Position numbers and translations under genes: made by a program | Shown here: positions 8,942 to 16,967 of the stretch, one piece after another | Position numbering within the stretch: the stretch's first letter is position 1 | Layout: every line of letters starts with the position of its first letter | NCBI RefSeq assembly: GCF_007923445.1 | Contig: NZ_VOJI01000002.1 | Span: 62,001-126,000 of the forward strand | DNA from: Puniceibacterium confluentis | GTDB lineage: Bacteria; Pseudomonadota; Alphaproteobacteria; Rhodobacterales; Rhodobacteraceae | Length of the DNA stretch: 64,000 bases | Reading direction: 5' to 3' | Notes under the pieces: generated by a model | What the model saw: only the letters and a program-made list of their open reading frames with translations | Told to the model about the DNA's origin: nothing | The model's database searches: none

Positions 8942-9688
8942 TTACAGAAACGTGTCCGCCAGGGCCTGCTCTTCGGCGGCGGCGATCTGACCGACTTCGG
9001 CGGCACGGGCGCGCGCCGCTTGCGTGAGTGCCGCAAAAATCCGGCGATGGGCGCGACGGTAAAAAAGGTGCTCCGGGTGCCACTGGACCCCCATGGCAAA
9101 GGGATCCGATGTGCGCTCGATCGCCTGCACCATGCCGCCGCTGTCCCGCGCGGCCACCCTCAGCCTGTCGCCCAGCCGGTCAACCGCCTGCGAATGCAGC
9201 GCATTGACGTACACCTGCGACTGCCGCGTGGTGCGGAACAACAGGCTGTCCGGGGTGACGTTCACACATTTGCGCGGCAGGATGGTGCGGAACTTGCGTG
9301 AGTCGTAGACGCTGTAGGCGTCCTGATGCAGGTCCCCGCCCAGCACGACATTCAACATCTGCGAGCCGCGACAGATGCCGAGAATCGGCAGACTGCGGGC
9401 AAAGGCGCCTTCGATCACCGATTTTTCCAGCGAATCCCTATCCGGATCCAGCCGCACCCCCAGACGCAGCTCGCCGCCGTAAAGCGTTGGGGCAATGTCA
9501 TCACCGCCGCCGATCACAACGCCGTCGACCGCGTCCAGGTCGACACTGGCCGAGCCGGACTGCCAGCGCACGGCACGGGCACCGGCGATCCACAGGCTAA
9601 GCTGCATCAGCGGAAAGATCCGCCAGCCGGACCGGCGCGAAACGGTGACCCCGATCATCGGCCGCCTGCCGGACCGCACCCCGCTCAT
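8942..9688 (-). CDS. class I glutamine amidotransferase-like hydrolase (gamma-glutamyl-GABA hydrolase family, C26)
   Basis: A 248-residue class I amidotransferase of the PuuD/peptidase C26 type. The nucleophile elbow GICRGSQ puts the catalytic cysteine at 106, and GVQWHPEH supplies His204 and Glu206, so the triad is complete. GGGDDIAPTLYG (60-71) is the typical early family motif. Such enzymes hydrolyse gamma-glutamyl amide bonds or deliver ammonia. Its start overlaps the stop of the amidoligase gene (ATGA, 9685-9688), so the two are made together and probably act on one substrate: ligase forming, hydrolase trimming, a gamma-glutamyl-type bond. It is the last gene of the nepR-ecfG-kinase-amidoligase operon. 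Confidence 0.88.
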   Translation of the reverse strand: MSGVRSGRRPMIGVTVSRRSGWRIFPLMQLSLWIAGARAVRWQSGSASVDLDAVDGVVIGGGDDIAPTLYGGELRLGVRLDPDRDSLEKSVIEGAFARSLPILGICRGSQMLNVVLGGDLHQDAYSVYDSRKFRTILPRKCVNVTPDSLLFRTTRQSQVYVNALHSQAVDRLGDRLRVAARDSGGMVQAIERTSDPFAMGVQWHPEHLFYRRAHRRIFAALTQAARARAAEVGQIAAAEEQALADTFL

Positions 9689-10629
9689 AGCGCGCCCTGA
9701 ACCAGATCAAGCGAGGTCCTGGTCCAATCGCCGCGCAGGGTAAGGTAGGATGCGCGATGTGCATGCCATGCGGATTTGAGACGTTCCAGCAACGCGGCAT
9801 CCGCGGCGATCCGTTCAATCAGAACCCAGCGATTCCACTCCAGCGCGAGCGACCAGTCAGCTTCGTCCACCCGGCAATCCGGCAGGCGAAAATGATAGGT
9901 TGGCCGGGCTGATATCGGTTCAAGGTCCATGACCTTGCCGACCCGCTCGGGATCCAGATGGGCGAACAGGGCCATCATGTCCAATGCGTAATTCCGCGAC
10001 GGCGCATGTTTCAGGTAGAGGTCGATAAGCTGGGCCGTGTCCGAGATCCCGCCGCGCGCCAGCGCATCCACCAGAGCCCGGGGATAGGGATCAACAAATG
10101 GCAGGGCACGGCGCGAGATATCAATCTGCGCCGTCTCGCGCAGCGCATCCTCGTACAGGGCAAAGGCAGTCAGTACAGGCAGAATGTCGGAGAGTTCGGT
10201 GCCGGTCACTTCCGGGTTGAAATGCACCCCGAACCCCAACAGGATCCCGGCGCGGGTTCCGGTGGCCCCGGCCCGGCGCAGTTTTGGCAGCATGTCGTCC
10301 AGGACAGGGATGTCGGAGGGCAGCAGCGGTTCCGTCACAACTTCCACCGGCACCACGACCGAGGCGAGTTCCCGCAGACGTTTTTCAAGCTCGGTCTCGG
10401 CATCGGCCAGGTAACGGCTGTCCAGATACACTTCTATGTCGCCCAGCGACGTGTCCCGGACCAGACGGCCCTGCGCCGGGCGGGTGTCGATCCGCCCGCC
10501 AAGGTGCGCCTGCACGATATCCGCGACATGCTCTTCGGTCAGCCCGCCAAGCTCGACTTCGACCCCGACACGTCGCGGTTTTCCCGCGCTGGTACAGGGC
10601 TGGGGAAGCTGATCGATCGTTACGCACAT
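9685..10629 (-). CDS. amidoligase (GCS/glutamine synthetase-like COOH-NH2 ligase)
   Basis: A 314-residue protein that fits the putative amidoligase family (Amidoligase_2 type), ATP-dependent enzymes of the glutamate-cysteine ligase/glutamine synthetase fold thought to join a carboxylate to an amine. The signature RVGVEVEL (about 20-27) holds the two acidic metal ligands Glu24 and Glu26, and GFGVHFNPE gives the later His/Glu site. The ATG at 10629 has GGAG five bases upstream and is preferred over a GTG eight codons earlier. Gene order kinase - 29 bases - amidoligase - ATGA overlap - amidotransferase suggests one transcript with the stress regulators. The substrate is unknown. Confidence 0.8.
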   Translation of the reverse strand: MCVTIDQLPQPCTSAGKPRRVGVEVELGGLTEEHVADIVQAHLGGRIDTRPAQGRLVRDTSLGDIEVYLDSRYLADAETELEKRLRELASVVVPVEVVTEPLLPSDIPVLDDMLPKLRRAGATGTRAGILLGFGVHFNPEVTGTELSDILPVLTAFALYEDALRETAQIDISRRALPFVDPYPRALVDALARGGISDTAQLIDLYLKHAPSRNYALDMMALFAHLDPERVGKVMDLEPISARPTYHFRLPDCRVDEADWSLALEWNRWVLIERIAADAALLERLKSAWHAHRASYLTLRGDWTRTSLDLVQGAL

Positions 10630-10658
10630 ATCGGCTCCAGTCTCTTCTTGCACGGCCT

Positions 10659-12386
10659 TCAGTAATCGCCGGCTTCGGGAATGAAATCGGTCAGGGTGAA
10701 GGTGACCCGCACTGAATAGATTCCGTCTGACACGCCTTGCTCCAACTCGCCTCCGAGCTGGGTGGCAAAGGCCCGGATCAGACGCGATCCAAGCCCGGTG
10801 CTGTCCGAAGAGAGTTCAGGTTCCGGATGACAGGTATTGCTGATCTCGATCAGCGCGCGGCTCGCCTCGAGACGTTTGAAGCGGACCTGCACGTGCAGGG
10901 TGCCGTTATGATCCGGACAGATGTATTTGACCGCATTGGTCAGCGCCTCTGCGGTCAGCAACGACAAGGGCACCGCCTGATCGGGATAAAGCTCGACATT
11001 CTCGAGCTCTGTATCCAGCTGGATGCGCGACGTGGACTGATCGGCCACCAGCGACATCTGGCGGATCAGGTCGTCCAGCAGGCGGCCGGCATCCACATGC
11101 CCAAGGTCTTCGGTCTGATACAGGTTGCGGTGGATCGTCGCGAGCCCGCGGATGCGATCCTGCAGACGCCGCAGCACCACGCGGGTTTCCTCGGACTCGC
11201 TTTGCCGTATCTGCATGTTCATGATCGACGAAATCAATTGCAGGTTGTTCTTTACGCGATGATGCACTTCCTTGAGCAGGATCGTCTTTTCCCGCAGGGC
11301 ATTTTCCAGTTGCGCCTCGTCCTGAAGGATCGCGTTGGCCATGTGCAGGAAATCGCTCTCCATGTCCCGCAGTTCCAGCGTCATCTGCGCGCCGGCAGCT
11401 TCCTGCGGCACGCGGCGGTTACGGGCAAAGTTGCGCATCTGCTGGCTCAGCGTTCGGACCTGCCGGATGACCAGACGGTTGATCGCCAGAAACGCCACGA
11501 TGACGCTGGCGGCCCACATCAGGAACGGCAGCAGCTTTGCGAAGTCGTTGCCCTGCACCGCGCTCGCGGCGCTGCTGTTTTCCGGCCAGATGCTGAGCGC
11601 ATACACCAGCCCGGGCACCAGCGGTGCGACGGCAAAGATCCGGGACTTGCCATCCGCGCTGCGGGCCTTGAAACTGCTGGCCGTGGCCTCGGACAACGTC
11701 GCGAGGTCCAGCGCGTCCGGCAGCAATTCCACGGTCCTTTCGCGCGGCGAGCGCGACGACAAAACCTGACCGGCGCTGTTGAAGGTCAACAGCTCTTCGA
11801 GATCGCTGTCCGGGTCCGGCAGTTCGCGATCCCGCAACCCGACGGCGGGGATCGAGATTGCGACATATCCGGCAAGAGCGTTGCGGTAGAAAAACGGCTC
11901 GGCCACGACGAGAACCGATTGCTTGCTGATCCGGGGCGCTTCGTTCAGTTGAACTGTCGAGCGCGGATTGTCGAGAATGTAATGGAAATTCGGCGAGTCC
12001 GAGATATCAACCGTTTCGCCCGCAGAAGAGCACCGGATCAGGCCGTCCAGCGCCAGGATACCGGCAAAGGTGATATTGGGACGCGACTCGGCGTATTCGC
12101 GAAAGATCGCGGAACACTGCTCCTTGTCGGACTGATAGAGATTGGCAGCCGTGCCCAGCACCTGCGCCGCGCCCAATGTGCGCAGGATGGTCTGACGTTC
12201 GCCAGAGGCTGCGGATTCCGTCAGCGCGGCAAGGCTGAGTTGCGAGCGGGCGCGGGTTTCCTCGCTCAGCTCTGCGGTCTGCAGATAAGCGACCACGCCA
12301 AGCGGGATCAGCGCGACGGACAAGAATCCGATGATGCGCGCCGCGAGCCCGCCTGACAGCGGGCGGGGCCCTGCCGCTCCAATCAT
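10659..12386 (-). CDS. membrane sensor histidine kinase of the HisKA_2/HWE type, GSR-linked
   Basis: A 575-residue kinase. One membrane segment at about 16-36 and another at 286-304 bracket a periplasmic sensor of some 250 residues (double-Cache-like in pattern). A cytoplasmic linker leads to the dimerisation box [11 protein letters not shown] with the likely phospho-histidine at 375, and then the ATPase domain ([22 protein letters not shown]). HisKA_2 kinases next to nepR-ecfG usually phosphorylate PhyR and so start the general stress response. It begins two bases after the ecfG stop and ends 29 bases before the amidoligase. The signal it senses cannot be read from the sequence. Confidence 0.9.
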   Translation of the reverse strand: MIGAAGPRPLSGGLAARIIGFLSVALIPLGVVAYLQTAELSEETRARSQLSLAALTESAASGERQTILRTLGAAQVLGTAANLYQSDKEQCSAIFREYAESRPNITFAGILALDGLIRCSSAGETVDISDSPNFHYILDNPRSTVQLNEAPRISKQSVLVVAEPFFYRNALAGYVAISIPAVGLRDRELPDPDSDLEELLTFNSAGQVLSSRSPRERTVELLPDALDLATLSEATASSFKARSADGKSRIFAVAPLVPGLVYALSIWPENSSAASAVQGNDFAKLLPFLMWAASVIVAFLAINRLVIRQVRTLSQQMRNFARNRRVPQEAAGAQMTLELRDMESDFLHMANAILQDEAQLENALREKTILLKEVHHRVKNNLQLISSIMNMQIRQSESEETRVVLRRLQDRIRGLATIHRNLYQTEDLGHVDAGRLLDDLIRQMSLVADQSTSRIQLDTELENVELYPDQAVPLSLLTAEALTNAVKYICPDHNGTLHVQVRFKRLEASRALIEISNTCHPEPELSSDSTGLGSRLIRAFATQLGGELEQGVSDGIYSVRVTFTLTDFIPEAGDY

Positions 12387-12388
12387 CG

Positions 12389-12946
12389 CTATCCTACCGA
12401 AGCTGTTCTGTTACCTGAGATTACCGCGAGGGTTGCGCCGTCAGTCATCTCCAGCGCTTCGTCCATGTCAAGATGCATCAGCTCGGCCAGGCGCGACCGT
12501 GCCCGGTTTGTCCGGCTCTTGATTGTGCCGACAGCCACACCACACATTTCGGCCGCCTCTTCATAGGAAAATCCTGAGGCGCCGACGAGGATCAGCGCCT
12601 CGCGCTGTTCGTCGTTGAGTTTGGCAAAGGCAATGTGGAAATCCGACATCTGCAACCGACCGTCATGTGCCGGCTTTTCCGACAGCGAGGCGGTGTAGAC
12701 GCCATCGACGTCCGCGACTTCGCGGCCGGCCTTGCGACGATTGGAATAATAGGTGTTGCGCAGGATGGTGAACAGCCAGGCCCGCATGTTGGTGCCGGGC
12801 TCGTAACTGTCAATTTTTGTCCAGGCCTTGACCAGGCTGTCCTGAACCATGTCGTCAGCCAGCGCGCCATTGCGCGTCAGACTGAGCGCAAAGGCACGCA
12901 AGGCAGGCAGGTGCTGCACAATCTCGTCGCGCGGGTCAACGCTCAT
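12389..12946 (-). CDS. ecfG: EcfG-type RNA polymerase sigma factor of the general stress response
   Basis: A 185-residue extracytoplasmic-function sigma factor. Region 2 (about 10-75, [18 protein letters not shown]) and region 4 (105-160, [20 protein letters not shown]) are both complete. It belongs to the EcfG group, which is held inactive by NepR and released when phosphorylated PhyR sequesters NepR. Its start codon overlaps the nepR stop (ATGA, 12943-12946). Matching GGAAC...CGTT promoters before phyR and before other genes of this window are its likely targets. The C-terminal tail after region 4 ([18 protein letters not shown]) is unstructured in appearance. Confidence 0.95.
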   Translation of the reverse strand: MSVDPRDEIVQHLPALRAFALSLTRNGALADDMVQDSLVKAWTKIDSYEPGTNMRAWLFTILRNTYYSNRRKAGREVADVDGVYTASLSEKPAHDGRLQMSDFHIAFAKLNDEQREALILVGASGFSYEEAAEMCGVAVGTIKSRTNRARSRLAELMHLDMDEALEMTDGATLAVISGNRTASVG

Positions 12947-13107
12947 TTTGCGTCCCCGTGGGTCTCTTTGTCCTGTTGCCCCTTCAGTTGCGAAAGCAGG
13001 TCAAGAAACCGGTCAGGGACCTTTTCTTCGAGCATGTCCTGATAAACACGCTTGAGGTTGTCGTCGATCACCTGTGATTGTCTAGCCTTGTTGCGGTCCT
13101 GCGCCAT
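12943..13107 (-). CDS. nepR: NepR anti-sigma factor
   Basis: A 54-residue protein that binds EcfG and keeps it from core polymerase. The two helices typical of NepR are visible: DDNLKRVYQDMLEEKV (15-30), then the invariant PDRFLDLLSQL (31-41). The start at 13107 has AAGGTAAGAG before it; the stop overlaps the ecfG start by ATGA, which ties the amounts of anti-sigma and sigma together. A divergent phyR completes the usual GSR locus. An EcfG-like promoter with one -10 mismatch (13231-13256) points towards this gene, which would give positive autoregulation. Confidence 0.93.
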   Translation of the reverse strand: MAQDRNKARQSQVIDDNLKRVYQDMLEEKVPDRFLDLLSQLKGQQDKETHGDAK

Positions 13108-13224
13108 TCTCTTACCTTGCTGCTGCCTGATGATGCCCGGATGCGCCCCTGCATCCAGACACTACACTTGCGCCCTTGCTATTTAACATACGACATAAAA
13201 AACTGCTTTGCCGAGCTGTTCTTG

Positions 13225-13249
13225 GGAACTAACTGGAGTTGCAGGCGTT
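13225..13249 (+). promoter_or_regulatory. EcfG-type promoter of phyR
   Basis: GGAAC (13225-13229), 16 bases, CGTT (13246-13249): an exact consensus match on the plus strand. Transcription would begin near 13256, about 28 bases before the phyR start codon. Confidence 0.8.
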
Positions 13250-13256
13250 TGGTTCC
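13231..13256 (-). promoter_or_regulatory. candidate EcfG-type promoter of nepR-ecfG
   Basis: On the minus strand GGAAC (13256-13252), 17 bases, AGTT (13234-13231), one mismatch to CGTT. It lies almost wholly inside the phyR promoter, facing the other way, and would give a leader of about 115 bases before nepR. Confidence 0.45.
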
Positions 13257-13283
13257 AGAAAAAGTGCAGGAAGGAAAATATTA

Positions 13284-14084
13284 ATGACACAGGTGGATCT
13301 CAGCAGCGAAGTTGGCGCCGCTCTGCCATATCTGCGCCGCTACGCGCGCGCACTCACCGGCAGCCAGGGCAGCGGAGACAACTATGCCGCCGCCACACTG
13401 GAGGCAGTCCTTGCCGACCGAGCCGTTGTGGAAGATGCGTCTTCGCCCAAGGCCGGGCTGTTCGCCATGTTCCACGGCATCTGGGTCACCACGGGTGCGC
13501 CGGTGGTCGAGGAGGACAGCGGCCCCCGGGCTGCAGCCCAGAAACATCTTCAGCGTCTGACAACCAACAGCCGAGAAGCGCTTTTGTTGCATACGATCGA
13601 AGAATTCACCCTGAGCGAAGTCGCCGAGATCATGCAGATCGGCGCGGATGAGGCAGAGCAGCTAGTGAATGTTGCCCGCCAGGAGATGGCGGATGGCATC
13701 TCTGGCCGCGTCCTGATCATCGAAGACGAAGCGATCATCGCCATGGACCTCGAGAGCATCGTCGCCGACCTGGGGCATCGGGTCACCGGCGTTGCCCGCA
13801 CGCGGGACGGTGCGGTGAAACTTGGCAAATCCGAAGCGCCGGATCTCATCCTGGCCGATATCCAGCTCGCCGACAATTCGTCGGGTGTGGATGCGGTACA
13901 TGACCTGCTGAACGAATTGGGGCATCGCCCGGTGATTTTCATCACTGCATTCCCCGAACGTCTGCTGACGGGGGAACGGCCCGAACCGGCCTTCCTGATT
14001 TCAAAGCCCTATTCAGAAGATCAGGTGCGTTCGGCAATTTCTCAGGCGATGTTCTTTTCGTCCACGGAAACGCTCAAGGTCTGA
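13284..14084 (+). CDS. phyR: PhyR, anti-anti-sigma response regulator of the general stress response
   Basis: A 266-residue protein with a sigma-factor-like N-terminal half (about 5-138) that mimics EcfG and a C-terminal receiver domain (141-260). The receiver has the acidic pair EDE (147-149), the phospho-acceptor Asp192 in LILADIQ and the conserved lysine 241 in ISKPY. When phosphorylated by the neighbouring kinase it opens and sequesters NepR, freeing EcfG. The ATG at 13284 is chosen for the GGAAGGAAAA sequence before it. Its promoter matches the EcfG consensus exactly, so the system feeds back on itself. Confidence 0.95.
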   Translation: MTQVDLSSEVGAALPYLRRYARALTGSQGSGDNYAAATLEAVLADRAVVEDASSPKAGLFAMFHGIWVTTGAPVVEEDSGPRAAAQKHLQRLTTNSREALLLHTIEEFTLSEVAEIMQIGADEAEQLVNVARQEMADGISGRVLIIEDEAIIAMDLESIVADLGHRVTGVARTRDGAVKLGKSEAPDLILADIQLADNSSGVDAVHDLLNELGHRPVIFITAFPERLLTGERPEPAFLISKPYSEDQVRSAISQAMFFSSTETLKV

Positions 14085-14138
14085 GCCGAGGGGGTCCGGC
14101 AAGTGTCGGGCCCTGCCTTCGGCACCATGTGCAACGAC

Positions 14139-14173
14139 AAAGCGCGCCGTGATTGCGGCACGCTTTGCATTTT
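14139..14173 (+). terminator. likely phyR terminator
   Basis: AAAGCG (14139-14144) pairs with CGCTTT (14161-14166), extended inwards by GCCG/CGGC with one mismatch, and GCATTTT follows. It sits 55 bases after the phyR stop. Confidence 0.5.
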
Positions 14174-14204
14174 CAGGGGCGGGGCTTGGCGGACCTGCGG
14201 CAAA

Positions 14205-14230
14205 CAGGCCCCGGTCTGTGTCGGGGCCTG
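14205..14230 (-). terminator. terminator of the small membrane-protein operon
   Basis: CAGGCCCCG (14205-14213) and CGGGGCCTG (14222-14230) form a perfect 9-bp stem with an 8-base loop. It begins five bases after the stop of the DUF1328 gene, and TTTG follows on the minus strand. Confidence 0.65.
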
Positions 14231-14235
14231 CCCGG

Positions 14236-14400
14236 TCAGACCTTGCGCAGGACGCGGAACAGCAGCGCCACCACGAACAGCACGAGGAAGATCACGAACA
14301 GGATCTGCGCGATGCCGGCAGAGGCAGTGGCAATGCCGCCGAACCCGAAGACAGCGGCGATGATGGCGACAACAAAAAACAGAAGAGCCCAGTACAGCAT
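14236..14400 (-). CDS. DUF1328 small membrane protein
   Basis: A 54-residue, very hydrophobic protein starting [19 protein letters not shown], with a glycine-rich turn ([14 protein letters not shown]) between two membrane helices and a short basic end (RVLRKV). This is the DUF1328 (YtjA-like) family, widespread and often stress-induced, of unknown function. It follows the PLDc_N gene by 24 bases on the same strand, ends just before a hairpin terminator, and shares the EcfG promoter at 14669-14694. Confidence 0.85.
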   Translation of the reverse strand: MLYWALLFFVVAIIAAVFGFGGIATASAGIAQILFVIFLVLFVVALLFRVLRKV

Positions 14401-14424
14401 GGTTTAACTCCTAGTGACGGAAGA

Positions 14425-14616
14425 TCACACGCGGCTGCGTACCGACCGGGGTCCGGCGACAAGCCAGATGATGAACCCGAGTATCGGAAGCACCAGAATC
14501 AGCAGTATCCAGAGCACTTTCGATCCAGTGCCGCGGTTGGACCCAAAGATCGAGATGATCGCGTAAAGGTCCAGCCCGAGTACAATGAGACCGCCAAGGC
14601 CTGCATATTCCAGCAT
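14425..14616 (-). CDS. PLDc_N domain small membrane protein
   Basis: A 63-residue protein with two membrane helices: an N-terminal one (MLEYAGLGGLIVLGLDLYAI), and a second around 33-54 (KVLWILLILVLPILGFIIWLVAG) followed by PRSVRSRV. The pattern matches the PLDc_N domain, which is found at the N-terminus of cardiolipin synthases and also as stand-alone small proteins such as this one. A role in the envelope stress response is plausible but unproven. First gene of a two-gene unit behind an exact EcfG promoter. Confidence 0.8.
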   Translation of the reverse strand: MLEYAGLGGLIVLGLDLYAIISIFGSNRGTGSKVLWILLILVLPILGFIIWLVAGPRSVRSRV

Positions 14617-14668
14617 GTGACGTTCCTTTGTTTGATCCTGCCGTTGGGGTCAGGATTTCTGCAGGATC

Positions 14669-14694
14669 AACGTCACAAGGGTTTGACTGGTTCC
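14669..14694 (-). promoter_or_regulatory. EcfG-type promoter of the PLDc_N-DUF1328 operon
   Basis: On the minus strand GGAAC (14694-14690), 17 bases, CGTT (14672-14669): an exact match. The start codon at 14616 lies 52 bases beyond the -10. The rest of the 14617-14851 gap shows nothing else definite. Confidence 0.78.
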
Positions 14695-14851
14695 CGCAGG
14701 TACGTGGAAATTCCACAGAGTTTTACGTTGCCTGCCGTCGCCGCGACACCCCGGTCACCCGGGCCTCGCGCCCAGGGGCCGGACCCGGATTCAGGCCCTG
14801 CCTGCAGGTGTCGCGCCCTGCCCGTCCCTTGGGTATCGCCACGACCTCGGC

Positions 14852-16252
14852 CTATGCCAGAGACGGCAGCCACAGCACGATCCACGGAAAGGCCACCAGC
14901 AGGGCAATTGTCACACCGTCAGCAAAGAAGAACGGCATCACCCCGCGGAACACGTCCTGGACCGATATGTCGTCCCGCACGCCCGCCACGACAAAACAGT
15001 TGAGCCCGATGGGGGGTGTGATCAAGCAGAACTCGGCCATCTTGACCACCAGGATGCCGAACCAGATCGCGCACATCGTGCCGTTCATGCCGAACGCACT
15101 GTCCGCCGCCGACACGAATTCGCCGCCGTTCAGCGCCATGACCGCGGGGTAGACCACCGGCAGCGTGAGAAGCAGCATGCCGATGGCATCCATGAACATC
15201 CCCAGCACCGCATAGGCCAGAAGGATACAGATCAGGATCGTCATCGGGCTGTAGGTCAGCGAGGTGATCCAGTCGGAAAATGCGCTTGGCAGATCGGCAA
15301 AGCCCAGAAAGCGGACATAGACCAGCACGCCCCAGATGATGGTGAAGATCATCACCGACAGCTTGGCCGTCTCCATCAGCGCATCCTTGAGCTCGGCCCA
15401 ACGCATGCCGCGAAACACCGCCATGAGAAAGACAATGAATGCCCCGATGGCGCCGCCCTCGGTCGGCGTGCCCCAGGCGTCACCGCCGAAGGGATTGTAG
15501 ACAAAGAAGATGATGATGATCACGACCGCAAAGATCGGCAGCGCCGGTGGCAGCGATGCAAACCGCTGGCGCCAGGTGAACCCGGTGACGGGCGGACCAA
15601 AGCCCTTGACCGTCAATGCCAGGCCAATGATCAGGCCGGTATAGACAAAGGCCGAAAACACCCCCGGGATAAAACCCGCCAGCAGCAGCTTGCCGACGTC
15701 CTGTTCGACGATGATCGCATAGATAACCAGAATCGCCGAGGGCGGGATCAACGAGGCCAGCGTGCCGGCGGCAGCGACCACCCCGGCGGCAAAGCGTTTG
15801 TCATATCCCACGGCCAGCATCTCGGGGATGGCGATGCGGGCGAAAACCGCTGCCGTGGCAACCGAGGCGCCGGACACTGCGGCAAATCCGGCGGTGGCAA
15901 AGACCGTCGACACCGCAAGCCCGCCCGGCACCCAGGCCACCCAGCGTTTCGCGGCCTCGAACAGCGCCCGGGTCAGCCCGGCATAATAGGCCAGATAGCC
16001 GATCAGGATGAAGGTCGGTATCAGGCTCAGAGCCTGGCTGGCGACCTTGCCGTGGGGCACCTGCCCCGCGGTCTTGATCGCGACCGTGAGGGCCCAGCCG
16101 AGCTGGGCCATCTCATAGTCCTTCTTGTCCCAGAAGATCCAGATCAGGCCGACAAGGCCGGCCAGCGCGGCGGCAAAGGCGACACGCATTCCCAGCACCA
16201 CCATGACCAGCATTCCGCCGGTGACCCAAAGGCCGATTTCAATCGAGTCCAT
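14852..16252 (-). CDS. dctM: TRAP transporter large permease (DctM family)
   Basis: A 466-residue inner-membrane protein with 12 or so membrane helices, the transport subunit of a tripartite ATP-independent (sodium-driven) importer. Typical features are the early GMRVAFAAALAGLVGL, the SLIPPSAILVIYAII loop in the middle and ITPPIGLNCFV near the C-terminus. It follows the small permease gene by four bases. The solute is not known; DctP-type systems carry carboxylates, 2-oxo acids and related anions. Confidence 0.93.
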   Translation of the reverse strand: MDSIEIGLWVTGGMLVMVVLGMRVAFAAALAGLVGLIWIFWDKKDYEMAQLGWALTVAIKTAGQVPHGKVASQALSLIPTFILIGYLAYYAGLTRALFEAAKRWVAWVPGGLAVSTVFATAGFAAVSGASVATAAVFARIAIPEMLAVGYDKRFAAGVVAAAGTLASLIPPSAILVIYAIIVEQDVGKLLLAGFIPGVFSAFVYTGLIIGLALTVKGFGPPVTGFTWRQRFASLPPALPIFAVVIIIIFFVYNPFGGDAWGTPTEGGAIGAFIVFLMAVFRGMRWAELKDALMETAKLSVMIFTIIWGVLVYVRFLGFADLPSAFSDWITSLTYSPMTILICILLAYAVLGMFMDAIGMLLLTLPVVYPAVMALNGGEFVSAADSAFGMNGTMCAIWFGILVVKMAEFCLITPPIGLNCFVVAGVRDDISVQDVFRGVMPFFFADGVTIALLVAFPWIVLWLPSLA

Positions 16253-16256
16253 GGCT

Positions 16257-16886
16257 TCAGTCCCGCCCTTGAATATGTTCGGCCTCAGCAGCGGCCTGTT
16301 CTGCCACGCTCATGATCAGCGGTACGGCAACGGGGTTTTCCTGCCCCAGAACGAAGGCGCGCCCATATCCCCAAAGCTGCAGGATCAGCCGCAGACAGAG
16401 CACGAAGAACGCCACCGGAACCACCAGCTTGGCCGGCCAGATCGGCAGACCGATGTCAATCGAACTGTCCCGGCTCCAGAGCGGTGCCGACAAATCGAAA
16501 CTGCGGTCAAAATGGGCCCATGTGCCCCAGACCAGCGCCGCCATCAGCAGCAGGATGCCGAGCGTGGTGATGAATTCGGCCAGCCACAGTGCCCGCCCCC
16601 TGAGCGCGCCGACCACGATGTCCATCCGGATGTGGCCGCCGTTGCGCTGCACGTAGGAAATTCCGAGAATCGCGATCAGCGGCATGAACGCCTCGATCCA
16701 GTCGACGTAGCCGGACAGCGGCTTGTTGAAGCCTGTGCGCCCGGTAACCGAGACCACCGCGAGAACCATCAGGCCAAAGGCGAACAGACCGGATATCAAT
16801 GCGAAGAACCGCTCCAGCACGTCCAGTCCCTCGTCCAGTCGGCTGAGGATGGAATTGTCGCGCAGTACAGAGGACGTGCCGGCCAT
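16257..16886 (-). CDS. dctQ: TRAP transporter small permease (DctQ family)
   Basis: A 209-residue membrane protein with four predicted helices (about 30-52, 65-80, 105-125, 150-172). GGHIRMDIV is the usual DctQ motif in the second loop. It forms the membrane complex with the large permease encoded four bases downstream. The N-terminal 25 residues are charged and cytoplasmic. A shine-Dalgarno-like AAGGAG precedes the start. Confidence 0.9.
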   Translation of the reverse strand: MAGTSSVLRDNSILSRLDEGLDVLERFFALISGLFAFGLMVLAVVSVTGRTGFNKPLSGYVDWIEAFMPLIAILGISYVQRNGGHIRMDIVVGALRGRALWLAEFITTLGILLLMAALVWGTWAHFDRSFDLSAPLWSRDSSIDIGLPIWPAKLVVPVAFFVLCLRLILQLWGYGRAFVLGQENPVAVPLIMSVAEQAAAEAEHIQGRD

Positions 16887-16937
16887 GTCAGGCGCACTCC
16901 TTGGTTATTGATCGTGGTTGTTGATCGTTCGGGAAAT

Positions 16938-16960
16938 GGCCCCGGCGCGATGCCGGGGCC
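16938..16960 (-). other. intercistronic hairpin after dctP
   Basis: GGCCCCGGC (16938-16946) and GCCGGGGCC (16952-16960) make a perfect 9-bp stem with loop GCGAT, seven bases after the dctP stop. No T-run follows. Probably protects the dctP part of the mRNA so the binding protein is made in excess over the permeases. Confidence 0.55.
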
Positions 16961-16967
16961 GCGGGGA

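Noticed and set aside
10737-12356. 539-codon plus-strand frame opposite the histidine kinase
   Set aside because: Antisense shadow; the kinase has complete membrane, H-box and ATPase motifs.
14149-15003. 284-codon plus-strand frame over the small membrane-protein genes
   Set aside because: It runs through two opposing small genes, their promoter and the dctM end; no ribosome site and no family pattern.
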